A stretch of DNA of 27,683 bases from JABIBT01 sp964481835 (GTDB taxonomy: Archaea; Nanobdellota; Nanobdellia; SCGC-AAA011-G17; PNOQ01). The stretch is from the NCBI GenBank assembly GCA_964481835.1, contig CAYZTT010000009.1, positions 1-27,683 on the forward strand, given 5' to 3'. Position numbers and translations under genes: made by a program. The notes below the pieces were generated by a model. The model saw only the letters and a program-made list of their open reading frames with translations. It was not told where the DNA came from and made no database searches. Shown piece by piece: positions 16,211 through 25,286 of this stretch (its first letter is position 1; the number at the start of each line of letters is the position of its first letter).

Positions 16211-16570
16211 TTAACCAGTTTTTTTAAGCTTTTCCGCAATCTTATCCCTCTCAATAAAATCCACAACTTTATAGAAAGGCACCGAACAGCTTCCAAAAAA
16301 AGGAACATCTCCTTCAATATTCAGTTCCTGATACATCCCGCCTTCTTTTCTAACCTGTGAGAATTCTACAGGATTCCCCCGGTATTTCTCTTCCCAAAGA
16401 TGCTCAAGTGGTTGACTAAAAAAATAAGCTTCCTGCACATGGCCTTTTCCATCAATTATTTCTACAACTACTACCGGATCCTCCAATGAATCTCTACGAG
16501 TAGGACTTATTTTAACCAACCTTCCATCCAATCGGAAATCTCTAGCCAATTCAGGAATACCTGGACTCAT
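16211..16570 (-). CDS. Unknown 119-aa protein directly downstream of rps7
   Basis: The ATG lies 2 nt after the rps7 stop, so it is certainly in the same transcript. The protein is soluble and beta-rich in its first half (RLVKISPTRR, PVVVVEIIDGKGHVQEAYFF), which could be a small barrel. A second half with FFGSCSVPFYKVVDFIERDKIAE ends in a basic helix. I do not recognise a family. In most archaea EF-2 occupies this position. An RNA-related role is possible but unsupported beyond location. Confidence 0.75.
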   Translation of the reverse strand: MSPGIPELARDFRLDGRLVKISPTRRDSLEDPVVVVEIIDGKGHVQEAYFFSQPLEHLWEEKYRGNPVEFSQVRKEGGMYQELNIEGDVPFFGSCSVPFYKVVDFIERDKIAEKLKKTG

Positions 16571-16572
16571 CT

Positions 16573-17169
16573 TTATCTACTGGAATCAGATTGCCTTTCC
16601 AGCTCCAATTTTTTAGAAATAGCATTGCTTCCTTGATCAAGCTTATAAGCATTTAATATCTCTTCAGAAAGTGCTTTTGATATTTTTTTCTTTGAATTAA
16701 AGGATTTACCATAAGAACCTTGTACCATCCATCTCAAAGCCAAATCTAGCCTTCTAAGTGGCGAAACATCAACTGCCTTAGAATATCTTGCCCCCCCATA
16801 TTCGATAGAAGTAACTTCCTCTCGTGGAGAAGCATTCTCTAATGCACTAACAAAAACCTGAATTGGGTTTTGTTTAGTTTCCTTCTCAATAATTTGAAAA
16901 GTCTCTTTAACAATTTTATAAGCATTATTTGATTTTCCAGTACAATGATATGAAGACAACTTGTGCTTCTTTCCTTTATGTCCAGGGACCATTAATTTAT
17001 TCATCAATCTCTCGACAATACTATTCTTCTGGATCCATACTCTTTGACCAGAGGCTGCTCGCCCCCCACTTCGAGGAACTAAAACGGGGTCTATGAAAAT
17101 ATAAGGCTCAAGAGCTTTTTCTCTAACTTTAACACTCTCAACTTCCCATAAATTAAACATTTTCATCAT
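16573..17169 (-). CDS. rps7: Small ribosomal subunit protein uS7
   Basis: This 198-aa protein has archaeal uS7 length. Recognisable parts are RAASGQRVWIQKNSIVERLMNKLM, the KIVKETFQIIE helix, NPIQVFVSALENASPREEV, and the RRLDLALRWMVQG segment that binds the 16S 3' major domain. It organises the 30S head and the exit site. The ATG at 17169 overlaps the rps12 stop (ATGA), indicating coupling; further ATGs at 17166 and 17160 are also possible starts. The next genes downstream are not EF-2 but an unknown and a lipoprotein. Confidence 0.96.
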   Translation of the reverse strand: MMKMFNLWEVESVKVREKALEPYIFIDPVLVPRSGGRAASGQRVWIQKNSIVERLMNKLMVPGHKGKKHKLSSYHCTGKSNNAYKIVKETFQIIEKETKQNPIQVFVSALENASPREEVTSIEYGGARYSKAVDVSPLRRLDLALRWMVQGSYGKSFNSKKKISKALSEEILNAYKLDQGSNAISKKLELERQSDSSR

Positions 17170-17603
17170 CTTCTACCCTTCTCAATCTTTCCTTTAATTA
17201 GTCCTTTTAGACTTTGATCATTAACCTTAATAACTTGCCATCTGATTCCTGGAATATCTCCCTTTGCCCTTCCCTTTGTACCGCCGATACACTCAACAAG
17301 AACCTCGTCATGTTCATCAATCTGTTTAATTGCACCCTCCAGTGGAGCAAAGGCAGTAATCTTTCTACCATTTTTAACTAATTGACACTTCACACACTTT
17401 CTCAGGGCAGAATTAGGTTGCTTAGCTTCCCTTTGAACCTTTTCTAATACAATTGCTTTGGCCTGATGACTTGCCTTCAGAGGATCAGATTTCTTCTTTA
17501 ATCCAAGTGTTCTTTTCTTAAAATAAGTATCCTTCCATCTAGCAACTTTCCTTTTCTTCTTCAGCTTTGAAGCTGCCTTCAGTCCTCTTGATTTATTTGC
17601 CAT
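17166..17603 (-). CDS. rps12: Small ribosomal subunit protein uS12
   Basis: This 145-aa decoding-centre protein has the basic N-terminal tail (KAASKLKKKRKVARWKD) and the invariant KQPNSALRKC loop near the A site. The central segment GAIKQIDEHDEVLVECIGG and the GDIPGIRWQVIKVN segment follow. Length is typical of archaea. The ATG follows the nusA TAA with no gap, and the end overlaps rps7. Confidence 0.97.
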   Translation of the reverse strand: MANKSRGLKAASKLKKKRKVARWKDTYFKKRTLGLKKKSDPLKASHQAKAIVLEKVQREAKQPNSALRKCVKCQLVKNGRKITAFAPLEGAIKQIDEHDEVLVECIGGTKGRAKGDIPGIRWQVIKVNDQSLKGLIKGKIEKGRR

Positions 17604-18017
17604 TTATACTATCCTTATTTCCTCTATTTCACTGAAATATGCCTTCACAAGCTCTTTGAGCTTATTTAGATTTTTGCTTTCTCTGCCAATCAATATCCCT
17701 TTTTCTCGAACAGAACCTGCCTTAATGGCCACAACTCCATCCTCGATGCTGATATCCTCGGCAACAATTGGGTAAATAAAACCCTTTATAAATTTAACTG
17801 GGTCGGTATTGAACTCGATAATCTTTATTTTTTTCTTCAATAGGTTATTGAGCAATTTAACATTTGCCCCTTTCTTCCCCACTGCCTTACTTCCATGGCC
17901 TTCATCAACAATAAACACCAATATCTCATTAAATTCGAAGAATTTTTTAACTCTCGCTCTCGTTTTTGATTCAAACAAATTAATTAAACTGATTGTATCT
18001 TGATCTATTTTAGTCAT
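17604..18017 (-). CDS. nusA: NusA-like transcription factor (KH domains only)
   Basis: Archaeal NusA consists of two KH domains and lacks the bacterial N-terminal RNAP-binding part; this 137-aa protein fits. KH1 has GHGSKAVGKKGANVK (GxxG-type loop), and KH2 has KGILIGRESKNLNKLKELV. It is thought to bind nascent RNA during elongation and termination. I choose the ATG at 18017, which overlaps the rpl30e stop as ATGA. The frame also opens at a TTG at 18032, but that would add five residues overlapping rpl30e without an SD advantage. Confidence 0.92.
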   Translation of the reverse strand: MTKIDQDTISLINLFESKTRARVKKFFEFNEILVFIVDEGHGSKAVGKKGANVKLLNNLLKKKIKIIEFNTDPVKFIKGFIYPIVAEDISIEDGVVAIKAGSVREKGILIGRESKNLNKLKELVKAYFSEIEEIRIV

Positions 18018-18274
18018 TTTATATAACAGCAAACACCAATAGAAAATGGCTTCTTACAAATAGCACCCAAATCTTTGCTATTTTCAGTGAGTTTGTTCAA
18101 TTTACAACCAGAAATTTCACAATATTTTCCAATAGACTCACTAACTTCCTCAGCCACATTACTAGCCACAAACACCTCTTTAGCTTTACCTTTTTTAACT
18201 AACTTTTCAGTTCTTTCTGTTCCAAAAACAATTTTGTCTTCTTTCAGTCCCTTTCTCAACTCTGTTAGACTCAT
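18014..18274 (-). CDS. rpl30e: Large ribosomal subunit protein eL30
   Basis: This 86-aa member of the L7Ae/L30e fold sits between rpoA2 and nusA, the standard archaeal location. Visible: KIVFGTERTEKLVKKGKAKEV, where canonical eL30 has a G-T/S-x-x motif, then VASNVAEEV and GAICKKPFSIGVCCY near the C-terminus. It is a little shorter than typical eL30 (about 95-100 aa). Position decides for eL30 rather than L7Ae. Start and stop overlap neighbours by 4 nt each. Confidence 0.9.
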   Translation of the reverse strand: MSLTELRKGLKEDKIVFGTERTEKLVKKGKAKEVFVASNVAEEVSESIGKYCEISGCKLNKLTENSKDLGAICKKPFSIGVCCYIK

Positions 18275-19428
18275 TTTTTCTTCTTCTCCGTTCCTTTTAT
18301 CTTAGCAACTAAGCCAGGCAATCCTGTGCCCACTGGAATCGGCTGATTAATCATTACATTTTCTATAACACTTCTAATCTTATCCACTTCCCCAGTTAAA
18401 CTTGCGTTTACAATATGCCTCAAGGGGGTCTCAAAACTTGCCCTAGCAAGTACCGATTCTTTCTCACCAGAAATTCCACCACGAGTTATTCCTTTCACAA
18501 GCCCATTATGGGTCATCAAATCTGCCAAAAACATTGCGTGCCGTATATCAATATCAAGTCCCTGATTCTCCAAGACATCCAATACCTCATTCACAATTGC
18601 TTGTCTTGCTGCTTCAATCCCTAATATTGAAGCAATCTCAAAAAGATTATTTGAAACAGTCAACTTTGCATCCACTTCTTTCATTTTGAATACTTCTTTC
18701 AAACTAGAACCTGCACAAGTAATAACATATTTTCCATCCTTCTTAGTTGGTAAAACTTGTGTAATGCCAGAAATTCCTCTCACGACAACTTCTTTAGTTT
18801 TTTGTTTAAGCTTGTATAGATTAGTCAAATCAACTTCCCCTTTGGCAGATTCCAATATGAATCCTTTCTTGGTCTCCCTTACATTAACATCCTTTAATTT
18901 TTCTTTTAAAATACCAGAAATTTCATCAATCTTGAATCCATAATCTCTAATCTTTTTCATATCCAAGATAACTTCTACAGCACCCTTCATAAGGTTTAGA
19001 GAGAATTCAGTACTAATCTCTTCCAACATCATTTGTTTAATAAAACTGGCAATTTTCCTAATTTTTTTCTCATCTTTTGTATATTCATTCTTTAAGTATG
19101 CAGTCATAGTTGGGGTAGATGGTTCCTTTCTTGCATCGAGAATTTCAATTAGCCTTGGCAGTCCCCTTGTAACTTGCACTTCCGCTACCCCCGCCATTCT
19201 AAAAACATTCAAAATCATCTGTGTGCCTGGTTCACCAAAAGATTCCGCAGTAACAATCCCAATTGATTCTCCGGGGAATATCAAGGATTCTTCATATTCT
19301 TTTTTCACTTCTTCTAGCGCTTGTTTAATTTGGACAGATGTCAACTTTTGTTCTAGGATTTCACTCTTAAAATCTTCAATAATTTTCTGAGGAATCAATC
19401 CTTTGTATTGTTCATATATATCTGCCAT
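18271..19428 (-). CDS. rpoA2: RNA polymerase subunit A''
   Basis: This 385-aa protein is the C-terminal part of the largest subunit, split from A' as in archaea. The trigger loop is at about residues 62-95: SFGEPGTQM, ILNVFRMAG, VAEVQVTRGLPRL. The consensus I know is TFHxAG; here it is VFRMAG, so the catalytic-region His is Arg77 (codon AGA at 19198-19200), and the Thr before Phe is Val. The rest is conserved: GIEAARQAIVNE, RHAMFLADLMTHNG, and LARASFETPLRHIVNASLTGE. It begins 1 nt after the rpoA1 stop and ends overlapping rpl30e. Confidence 0.96.
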   Translation of the reverse strand: MADIYEQYKGLIPQKIIEDFKSEILEQKLTSVQIKQALEEVKKEYEESLIFPGESIGIVTAESFGEPGTQMILNVFRMAGVAEVQVTRGLPRLIEILDARKEPSTPTMTAYLKNEYTKDEKKIRKIASFIKQMMLEEISTEFSLNLMKGAVEVILDMKKIRDYGFKIDEISGILKEKLKDVNVRETKKGFILESAKGEVDLTNLYKLKQKTKEVVVRGISGITQVLPTKKDGKYVITCAGSSLKEVFKMKEVDAKLTVSNNLFEIASILGIEAARQAIVNEVLDVLENQGLDIDIRHAMFLADLMTHNGLVKGITRGGISGEKESVLARASFETPLRHIVNASLTGEVDKIRSVIENVMINQPIPVGTGLPGLVAKIKGTEKKKK

Positions 19429-19429
19429 C

Positions 19430-22000
19430 TTATTTACCTTTAATCTGAGCGATTATCTTCTTTATGTTAATCGTTCCTCCATCACTCTTTGAAACATCAA
19501 TTCCGTCATCCCCGTATTTAAATTGAATTATATTTTTCTCTGCATCCCTAACTGTAGAATCATACTCTACCCTCATATCTTGTAACGCACTGGATAATCG
19601 TCTATACAAATAACCAGATTTAGGCGTCCTTAAGGCGGTATCCATCAGACCATCTCTTCCAGTCATAGCACCAAAGAAAAATTCTGTAGGTTTCATGCCA
19701 GCCTTATATCCTTTAGCAATAAATCCCCCAGCTTCTGCACCCTTATCTCCTTTTTTGAACACGGATAGACTTCTCCTATTAAGCCCCCCTTTAATTCTTC
19801 CTCCAGCCATTGCTTGCTGACCAACACATGCAGTCATCATACTTAAATTAAGTAGGCTTCCTCTTGCACCAGAGTGTGCCATAATCCATGTTGAATTTCC
19901 TTCTTCATCAATACCTGCATTAACATATTTACTAATCTCATTTCTTACCTTATTCAGAACTTCCACAATTCTAATTTCAAGTGTCTCTTCCGCATCATAT
20001 CCAGGCAATGCTTCCAATTTCCCTGATTCGAATTGTTTAATCAGCTCGTCAACTTTTCCGTAGGCTTGATCAATTTCTTTTCGATTTTTATCTTCAATAT
20101 TTTTTGGTAAATCTGTATCAGTAACAGATGTGGTAAACCCAATCCTTAGCAAAGTAGCAATTCCTAATTTGAAAACACTACTCATAAAATTTATACCGAT
20201 TTCATCACCATATTTAGAATAAATGGATCTAATCAGGGTACCATTTTCTTCTCCAATAGTAACTTTATCAATAACTCCCTTCATAAGCTTCCCACCTTTA
20301 ATCAGAACATCATTATTTTTCGCATGCCAAACAAAATCTAAATCCTCTGGCAACAACAAACTAAATATCTCCTTCCCGCTAACCATCTCTTTGAATCCTA
20401 AAAATCTCTTTTTATCATATGCCCCGATAGATAACAATAACTGGACTGCTTTGCTCTTCGTAAACTCTAAATCTTTAGTCAATAAATAAATCCCAGAAAT
20501 GGCATCCTCAACAGATCCGATGATATTTAATCCATTCTTAGGACTAATGATATGTCTTTCCACACTCATCAAAATCTCTGCTTCAGCTCGAGATTCCTCA
20601 GTTTGAGGAACATGAAGATTCATCTCATCCCCATCAAAATCTGCAGCATACGGAGTACAAACTGCCGGGTTCAATCTGAAACTTTTACCGGGTAAAACTC
20701 GAATCTTGTGTGCCATGATGTTCATTCTATGCAAACTTGGTTGCCTATTAAATATACAAATATCTTTATCGATTAAATGTCTTTCAACAACATAGCCTGG
20801 CTGCAATTCTTCCAATAATACATCAAGTATATCCTCGGTAATCTTTTTCTTTTTTCCATCTGGCCGAGTAACATAATTCGCTCCAGGATATTCTTTTGGC
20901 CCCTTTTTAATTAAGCCTTTTAACCATTCCGTATTCCATTCAGTAACTCTTTCAGGAACCGTAAGTTCCATAGCCACGGATAGCGGAATACCCACTTCAT
21001 TAAATTTCAATTTAGGATCTGGGCTAATAACCGTTCTAGCCGAATAATTAACCCTCTTACCAGCCAAATTATGTCTAAACCTTCCTTCCTTACTTTTAAT
21101 TCTTTCACTAAGTGTTTTTAGTGGTTGACCCGATCTATGTCTTGCAACAGGAAGTTGAGATACCGCATTATCAAAAAATGTAGTAACATGATATTGCAAT
21201 AAATCCCATAAATCTTCAATAATAATTTCTGGTGCCCCTGCATTAATATTCTCAAATAATCTCTGATTTATCCTAACTATGTCCGATAACTTGTGTGTCA
21301 AGTCATCTTCACTTCGCTCTCCGCTTTCCAGCGTAATACTTGGTCTAATTGTAACCGGCGGAACAGGCAATACAGTCAAAACCATCCACTCCGGCCTTGC
21401 TTCTTTTGGATTAATCCCTACACATGCCAAATCTAGATCATTAATTCTTTCTAATCTTGCCCTTATCTCTGTAGGGGTAATTCTTTTACCATCCGCTAAA
21501 ATTGTAGAAGGTTTTTCTAACATAATTTTCTGTTGTTTAACATTACAATGTGGGCATTTCTTAATATTCTTTAATTTAGCAACAAAAGTCCGAATATCTT
21601 TTTGTTTCGCCTTTGTCCTTTTTTCCATCTCTGCAATTTCAAGTTTCTTAATATGATTTTGTACCTTCTCTTCACCCTCTAAAAGTCGCCCACAATCTTT
21701 ACAATTAATTCTTAATAAATCTAGAATAGTACTTATATAATTAATATGCAATACGGGCCTAGCCAAATCCATAAATCCGAAATGCCCAGGACATTCTTTC
21801 AATTTTTGACCACAAGTTTTACATCTCAATCCAGGATCAATAACACCCATACGGATGTCCATCAATCCTCCATCTACAGGATACCCTTCTCGATCATATA
21901 GCTCAGGAGTAATAATTTTAGCAACCGCTATCTTCTTCAGCTCTTGAGCTGAAAATAATCCAAATGAAATCGAATCTATTCTTTTATCTGCGTATTCCAT
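19430..22000 (-). CDS. rpoA1: RNA polymerase subunit A'
   Basis: This 856-aa protein includes the clamp with zinc sites (CKTCG...CPGHFGF near 60-75, CKDCG near 100, CPHC near 149). RHRSGQPLKTLSERIKSKEGRFR follows, then FNRQPSLHRM at 417-426 with the NTP-contacting Arg. The catalytic motif is at 451-458. All three metal-binding Asp (454, 456, 458) are present, but the residue normally Asn (YNADFDGD) is Ala452. The bridge helix (about 773-803) also departs from consensus: FFFGAMTGRDGL instead of FFFHAMGGREGL. The start abuts the rpoB1 stop. Confidence 0.97.
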   Translation of the reverse strand: MEYADKRIDSISFGLFSAQELKKIAVAKIITPELYDREGYPVDGGLMDIRMGVIDPGLRCKTCGQKLKECPGHFGFMDLARPVLHINYISTILDLLRINCKDCGRLLEGEEKVQNHIKKLEIAEMEKRTKAKQKDIRTFVAKLKNIKKCPHCNVKQQKIMLEKPSTILADGKRITPTEIRARLERINDLDLACVGINPKEARPEWMVLTVLPVPPVTIRPSITLESGERSEDDLTHKLSDIVRINQRLFENINAGAPEIIIEDLWDLLQYHVTTFFDNAVSQLPVARHRSGQPLKTLSERIKSKEGRFRHNLAGKRVNYSARTVISPDPKLKFNEVGIPLSVAMELTVPERVTEWNTEWLKGLIKKGPKEYPGANYVTRPDGKKKKITEDILDVLLEELQPGYVVERHLIDKDICIFNRQPSLHRMNIMAHKIRVLPGKSFRLNPAVCTPYAADFDGDEMNLHVPQTEESRAEAEILMSVERHIISPKNGLNIIGSVEDAISGIYLLTKDLEFTKSKAVQLLLSIGAYDKKRFLGFKEMVSGKEIFSLLLPEDLDFVWHAKNNDVLIKGGKLMKGVIDKVTIGEENGTLIRSIYSKYGDEIGINFMSSVFKLGIATLLRIGFTTSVTDTDLPKNIEDKNRKEIDQAYGKVDELIKQFESGKLEALPGYDAEETLEIRIVEVLNKVRNEISKYVNAGIDEEGNSTWIMAHSGARGSLLNLSMMTACVGQQAMAGGRIKGGLNRRSLSVFKKGDKGAEAGGFIAKGYKAGMKPTEFFFGAMTGRDGLMDTALRTPKSGYLYRRLSSALQDMRVEYDSTVRDAEKNIIQFKYGDDGIDVSKSDGGTINIKKIIAQIKGK

Positions 22001-23803
22001 CTAAAATTTCCCCTTCGTTTTTATTTTTGGGCAAACTCCCATACTCTTGATTTCTTCTAATAATAATTTGAATGCGTAGCTGACCTCGACTGTAGATATT
22101 TTACTTCCACTGCCACATCGAGGGCACATCGAACGATTTTTATAAGCATTCCAAGAGCCAACTAATCCACAATCTTCACACACATATACTATTGTCTTAT
22201 CAGAATCGAACCTCTCTTTCAACAACAACGAAGCCCCATGTGCAACTAAGCAATCTTTCTCCATCTCTCCCAATCTTAGTCCTCCACCCATTGCTCTTCC
22301 TTCAACCGGCTGTCTTGTCAATAATTGTATCCTTCCACTTGCTCTAGAGTGCAACTTATTTGCAACCATATGCTTCAACTTAAGATAATAAATATTTCCT
22401 ACATAAATTTTAGCCTTAAACTTCTCTCCTGTAATGCCGTTATAGAATACCTCGGTACCATCTTCTCTGAACCCCATACCCAACAGTTGCCCCCTTACCT
22501 CTGATTCGGCAGTTGCATCAAAAGCAGTTGCATCAATCTGTTTTCCAGACAATGCTCCAACTTTCCCAGCAAGTATCTCTAATAAGTGAGAAACTGTCAT
22601 TCTTGTAGGAATACTGTGGGGACTAAAAATAACATCTGGAATAATTCCTTTTTGACTAAAAGGCATATCTTCATGATTAACTAACAATCCAACTACCCCT
22701 TTCTGTCCATGTCTTGAGGCAAACTTATCTCCAATCTCAGGAATTCTTTGTTCTCTAAGTCTAACTTGGACTAACCTATTTCCTTCTCCACTCTCAGTCA
22801 AAAATACAGAATCGATCTTCCCCTCATTGCCTTCACCAATAGCAACAGAACTTTCTCTTCTTGTAGTTGCAGCAACATTAAATTCATCCATTCCACTCAA
22901 GAATCTAGGTGGGCTGGTTCTTCCAATAATTACATCCTCTGAGCCAAGTTTTGCCTCTGGAGAAACAATTCCATCTTCTTCTAAATATCTATAATCTTTT
23001 TCTGCCCTATATCCTTTAACTTCTTTATCCGGAATACTTACCTCATCCATCAACCCCCCAGAATATCTGACTTCTTCCAGATTAAAGGGTTTAAAGAAGG
23101 TAGTTCTTGCCAAACCTCGCTGGATACTTCCTTTATTTAATATGACCGCGTCCTGCATGTTATATCCTTCGTAACTCATAACTGCGATAGTAACATTTTG
23201 TCCAGAAGGATGTTCAGAATAATTAAAAACGTCATGCATAAATGATTTAACAAGCGGTTTCTGTGGGTAGTGCAACATGCTAGCATCTGTATCCATTCTT
23301 AACAAAAAATTGGTCGCATATAAGCCGATAGATTGTTTCTGGATCTTACTCCCTCTAATCAATCTAGCTGGGCTCCCAAAATTAGAATATGGAACTAAGC
23401 TTGTAACTAAACCCAAAATAGAAATCGGACTAATCTCCAAGTGAGTATGTTCCCCTGTCAAATCCGCTTCATACAATGCAACAAAAGCATTTTCTTCCTC
23501 GGCTGCATCTAAATATTCAATTATGCCTTGTTCTGTTAAATCTGCCCATTTAATCTCTCCCGATTTCAGCTGAGCAACTTTATCTTCGCCGAACTTAGAT
23601 TTTCCATTTTCTACCACAATTAATGGTCTCCGCAATCTTCCTTTTGTAGAATCAACATAAACCTCATCCAATTCTTCATTATATCTTACATTAATATCAG
23701 TGGGGACCTTTCCTTCTCTCCTCGATTTTTTAAGATGGTCTACAAACTCTTTCGGACTATCCACAGTCCCAATAAATTTCTCATTCAAATATACATCGAC
23801 CAT
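22001..23803 (-). CDS. rpoB1: RNA polymerase subunit B'
   Basis: This 600-aa protein is the C-terminal half of the second-largest subunit. Conserved: RMDTDASMLHYPQKPLV, EHPSGQNVTIAVMSYEGYN, GDKFASRHGQKGVVG with the active-site Lys, and GRAMGGGLRLGEMEKD. A zinc ribbon near the end has CEDCG and CPRCG. In the motif normally YNxEDA the sequence is YNMQDA: Gln217 (codon CAG, 23153-23155) replaces the Glu next to the conserved Asp218. The split B''/B' is a normal archaeal arrangement. Gap to rpoB2 is 1 nt; its stop is directly followed by the rpoA1 ATG. Confidence 0.97.
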   Translation of the reverse strand: MVDVYLNEKFIGTVDSPKEFVDHLKKSRREGKVPTDINVRYNEELDEVYVDSTKGRLRRPLIVVENGKSKFGEDKVAQLKSGEIKWADLTEQGIIEYLDAAEEENAFVALYEADLTGEHTHLEISPISILGLVTSLVPYSNFGSPARLIRGSKIQKQSIGLYATNFLLRMDTDASMLHYPQKPLVKSFMHDVFNYSEHPSGQNVTIAVMSYEGYNMQDAVILNKGSIQRGLARTTFFKPFNLEEVRYSGGLMDEVSIPDKEVKGYRAEKDYRYLEEDGIVSPEAKLGSEDVIIGRTSPPRFLSGMDEFNVAATTRRESSVAIGEGNEGKIDSVFLTESGEGNRLVQVRLREQRIPEIGDKFASRHGQKGVVGLLVNHEDMPFSQKGIIPDVIFSPHSIPTRMTVSHLLEILAGKVGALSGKQIDATAFDATAESEVRGQLLGMGFREDGTEVFYNGITGEKFKAKIYVGNIYYLKLKHMVANKLHSRASGRIQLLTRQPVEGRAMGGGLRLGEMEKDCLVAHGASLLLKERFDSDKTIVYVCEDCGLVGSWNAYKNRSMCPRCGSGSKISTVEVSYAFKLLLEEIKSMGVCPKIKTKGKF

Positions 23804-23804
23804 T

Positions 23805-25286
23805 TTAAGTTAACTTAATATCCATCCCCCCTAGAATTTTCTTGACTTTCTCTTCAGGAACGCCCCTCGAAATTGTAGCCAGCATAGATAGATTTTTTCT
23901 CAATCCAATCGGAGTTCCCTCTGGAGTTTCAACTGGACATAATCTTCCCCAATGTGTACTATGTAATGCTCTTGCAGCAAAATTTTCTTGAGTTGCAGTC
24001 AGTAAACTAACAACTCTTTGTAAATGGGACATAGTATCAATAGCATTTGTTCTTGCAATATTCTGGCTAATACCTGTACGCCCTCCTGGCCAAGTTCCTG
24101 TAGCCATGGCACTCTGGATTCTAGAACTTAATAATTGATCTCTAATTATAATTTTAACAGATGTAAATTTTCCTCGCTTAACCAATCTTTGGAAATTATA
24201 TAGTACGTCTTGAACAAGTGCCCTTAAATTTATTCTAAACAAATCTTCCAACAAGTCTCCACTCATCTTTAGTTTCTTATTAGAATAATGATCTTGATCC
24301 GAAACTGAAACTCTCCCACATGTAACATAAAGATATTTTTTGATTAGTTTACATAAATTGTATGCCTTATTCATCCTATCCTTCTGATCAGAACCTAGGT
24401 GAGGCAACAAATATCGATCCATTTGCTCGTATGTCCTTTCTGACATAAAATCTTTTTGTGTTATCCCAATTTTCTTAGCCAAAAACTCTATTGCATCCCC
24501 TTGGGATTTTATATCGATAGCACCATACAAATTAACCAAAACATCATCTTGATTACTTCCAGGAGCAATTAATTCCATTATTTCTTGATCTTTATTTAAT
24601 CCAAGTGCCTTAAGGATTGGAACCACTGGAACTCTCTGGAACCTTGCAAAAGTCAAATAGATTACCCCATCTTTCATCTGCTCTACAGTATGTGGAATTC
24701 TATAATTCTCTCTCTCAGAAAATAATTTGCCCACAAATTTACTTGGACCAGAATCTTGTTTCTTAACAAAGAATTTATTGGATGCCAAATCTTCTACAGT
24801 AATCAGAACTCTTTCATTTCCGTTCAAGATAAAATATCCCCCCGAATCCTCGGGATCTTCACCATTATTGATTAGTTCTTCTTTTTTCAAACCACTTAAG
24901 TGGCAATATTTTGATCCAACCATTACGGGCATCTTGCCAATCTGAATTGTAAATAATTCTCTTTGAATATCATTGATATATGTTGAAACCTCTAAAGAAA
25001 TCGAAGCTGCATAAGTAAGTTTTCTTAATCTTGCCTCCATCGGAAAAATTGGTCTCTTAGATCCATCTGCCTCTGTGATCTCTGGTTTTCCAACTTCAAT
25101 CTTATTAAATTTAATTTTAAAATTTTCATATTCTTGAGGAATAATTGTTGGAACAATTTCCCCAACTTCATCTATAATTTTCTGCAATGCCCTATCTAAG
25201 AAATCATTAAAAGAATTCACATTCGATTCTATAAAAGAATGTTCTTTGAAATACTGCCGAATAATATCTTTATATCCCTTAACCAT
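23805..25286 (-). CDS. rpoB2: RNA polymerase subunit B''
   Basis: This 493-aa protein is the N-terminal half of the second-largest subunit, containing protrusion, lobe and part of the fork. Markers: IFPMEARLRKLTYAA, GGYFILNGNERVLITVEDLA, SDQDHYSNKKLKMSGDLLE and, near the end, ALHSTHWGRLCPVETPEG followed by GLRKNLSMLA. The start overlaps the rpoH end by 8 nt. It ends with a normal stop before B', consistent with a true gene split rather than a frameshift. Confidence 0.97.
   Translation of the reverse strand: MVKGYKDIIRQYFKEHSFIESNVNSFNDFLDRALQKIIDEVGEIVPTIIPQEYENFKIKFNKIEVGKPEITEADGSKRPIFPMEARLRKLTYAASISLEVSTYINDIQRELFTIQIGKMPVMVGSKYCHLSGLKKEELINNGEDPEDSGGYFILNGNERVLITVEDLASNKFFVKKQDSGPSKFVGKLFSERENYRIPHTVEQMKDGVIYLTFARFQRVPVVPILKALGLNKDQEIMELIAPGSNQDDVLVNLYGAIDIKSQGDAIEFLAKKIGITQKDFMSERTYEQMDRYLLPHLGSDQKDRMNKAYNLCKLIKKYLYVTCGRVSVSDQDHYSNKKLKMSGDLLEDLFRINLRALVQDVLYNFQRLVKRGKFTSVKIIIRDQLLSSRIQSAMATGTWPGGRTGISQNIARTNAIDTMSHLQRVVSLLTATQENFAARALHSTHWGRLCPVETPEGTPIGLRKNLSMLATISRGVPEEKVKKILGGMDIKLT

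Noticed and set aside
4016..16572. Integrated virus or plasmid between EF-2 and rps7
   Set aside because: No integrase, replication, capsid or transposase gene and no attachment-site repeats are visible.
22001..25286. rpoB broken into two frames
   Set aside because: Separate B'' and B' genes are a normal archaeal arrangement; both have proper starts and stops.
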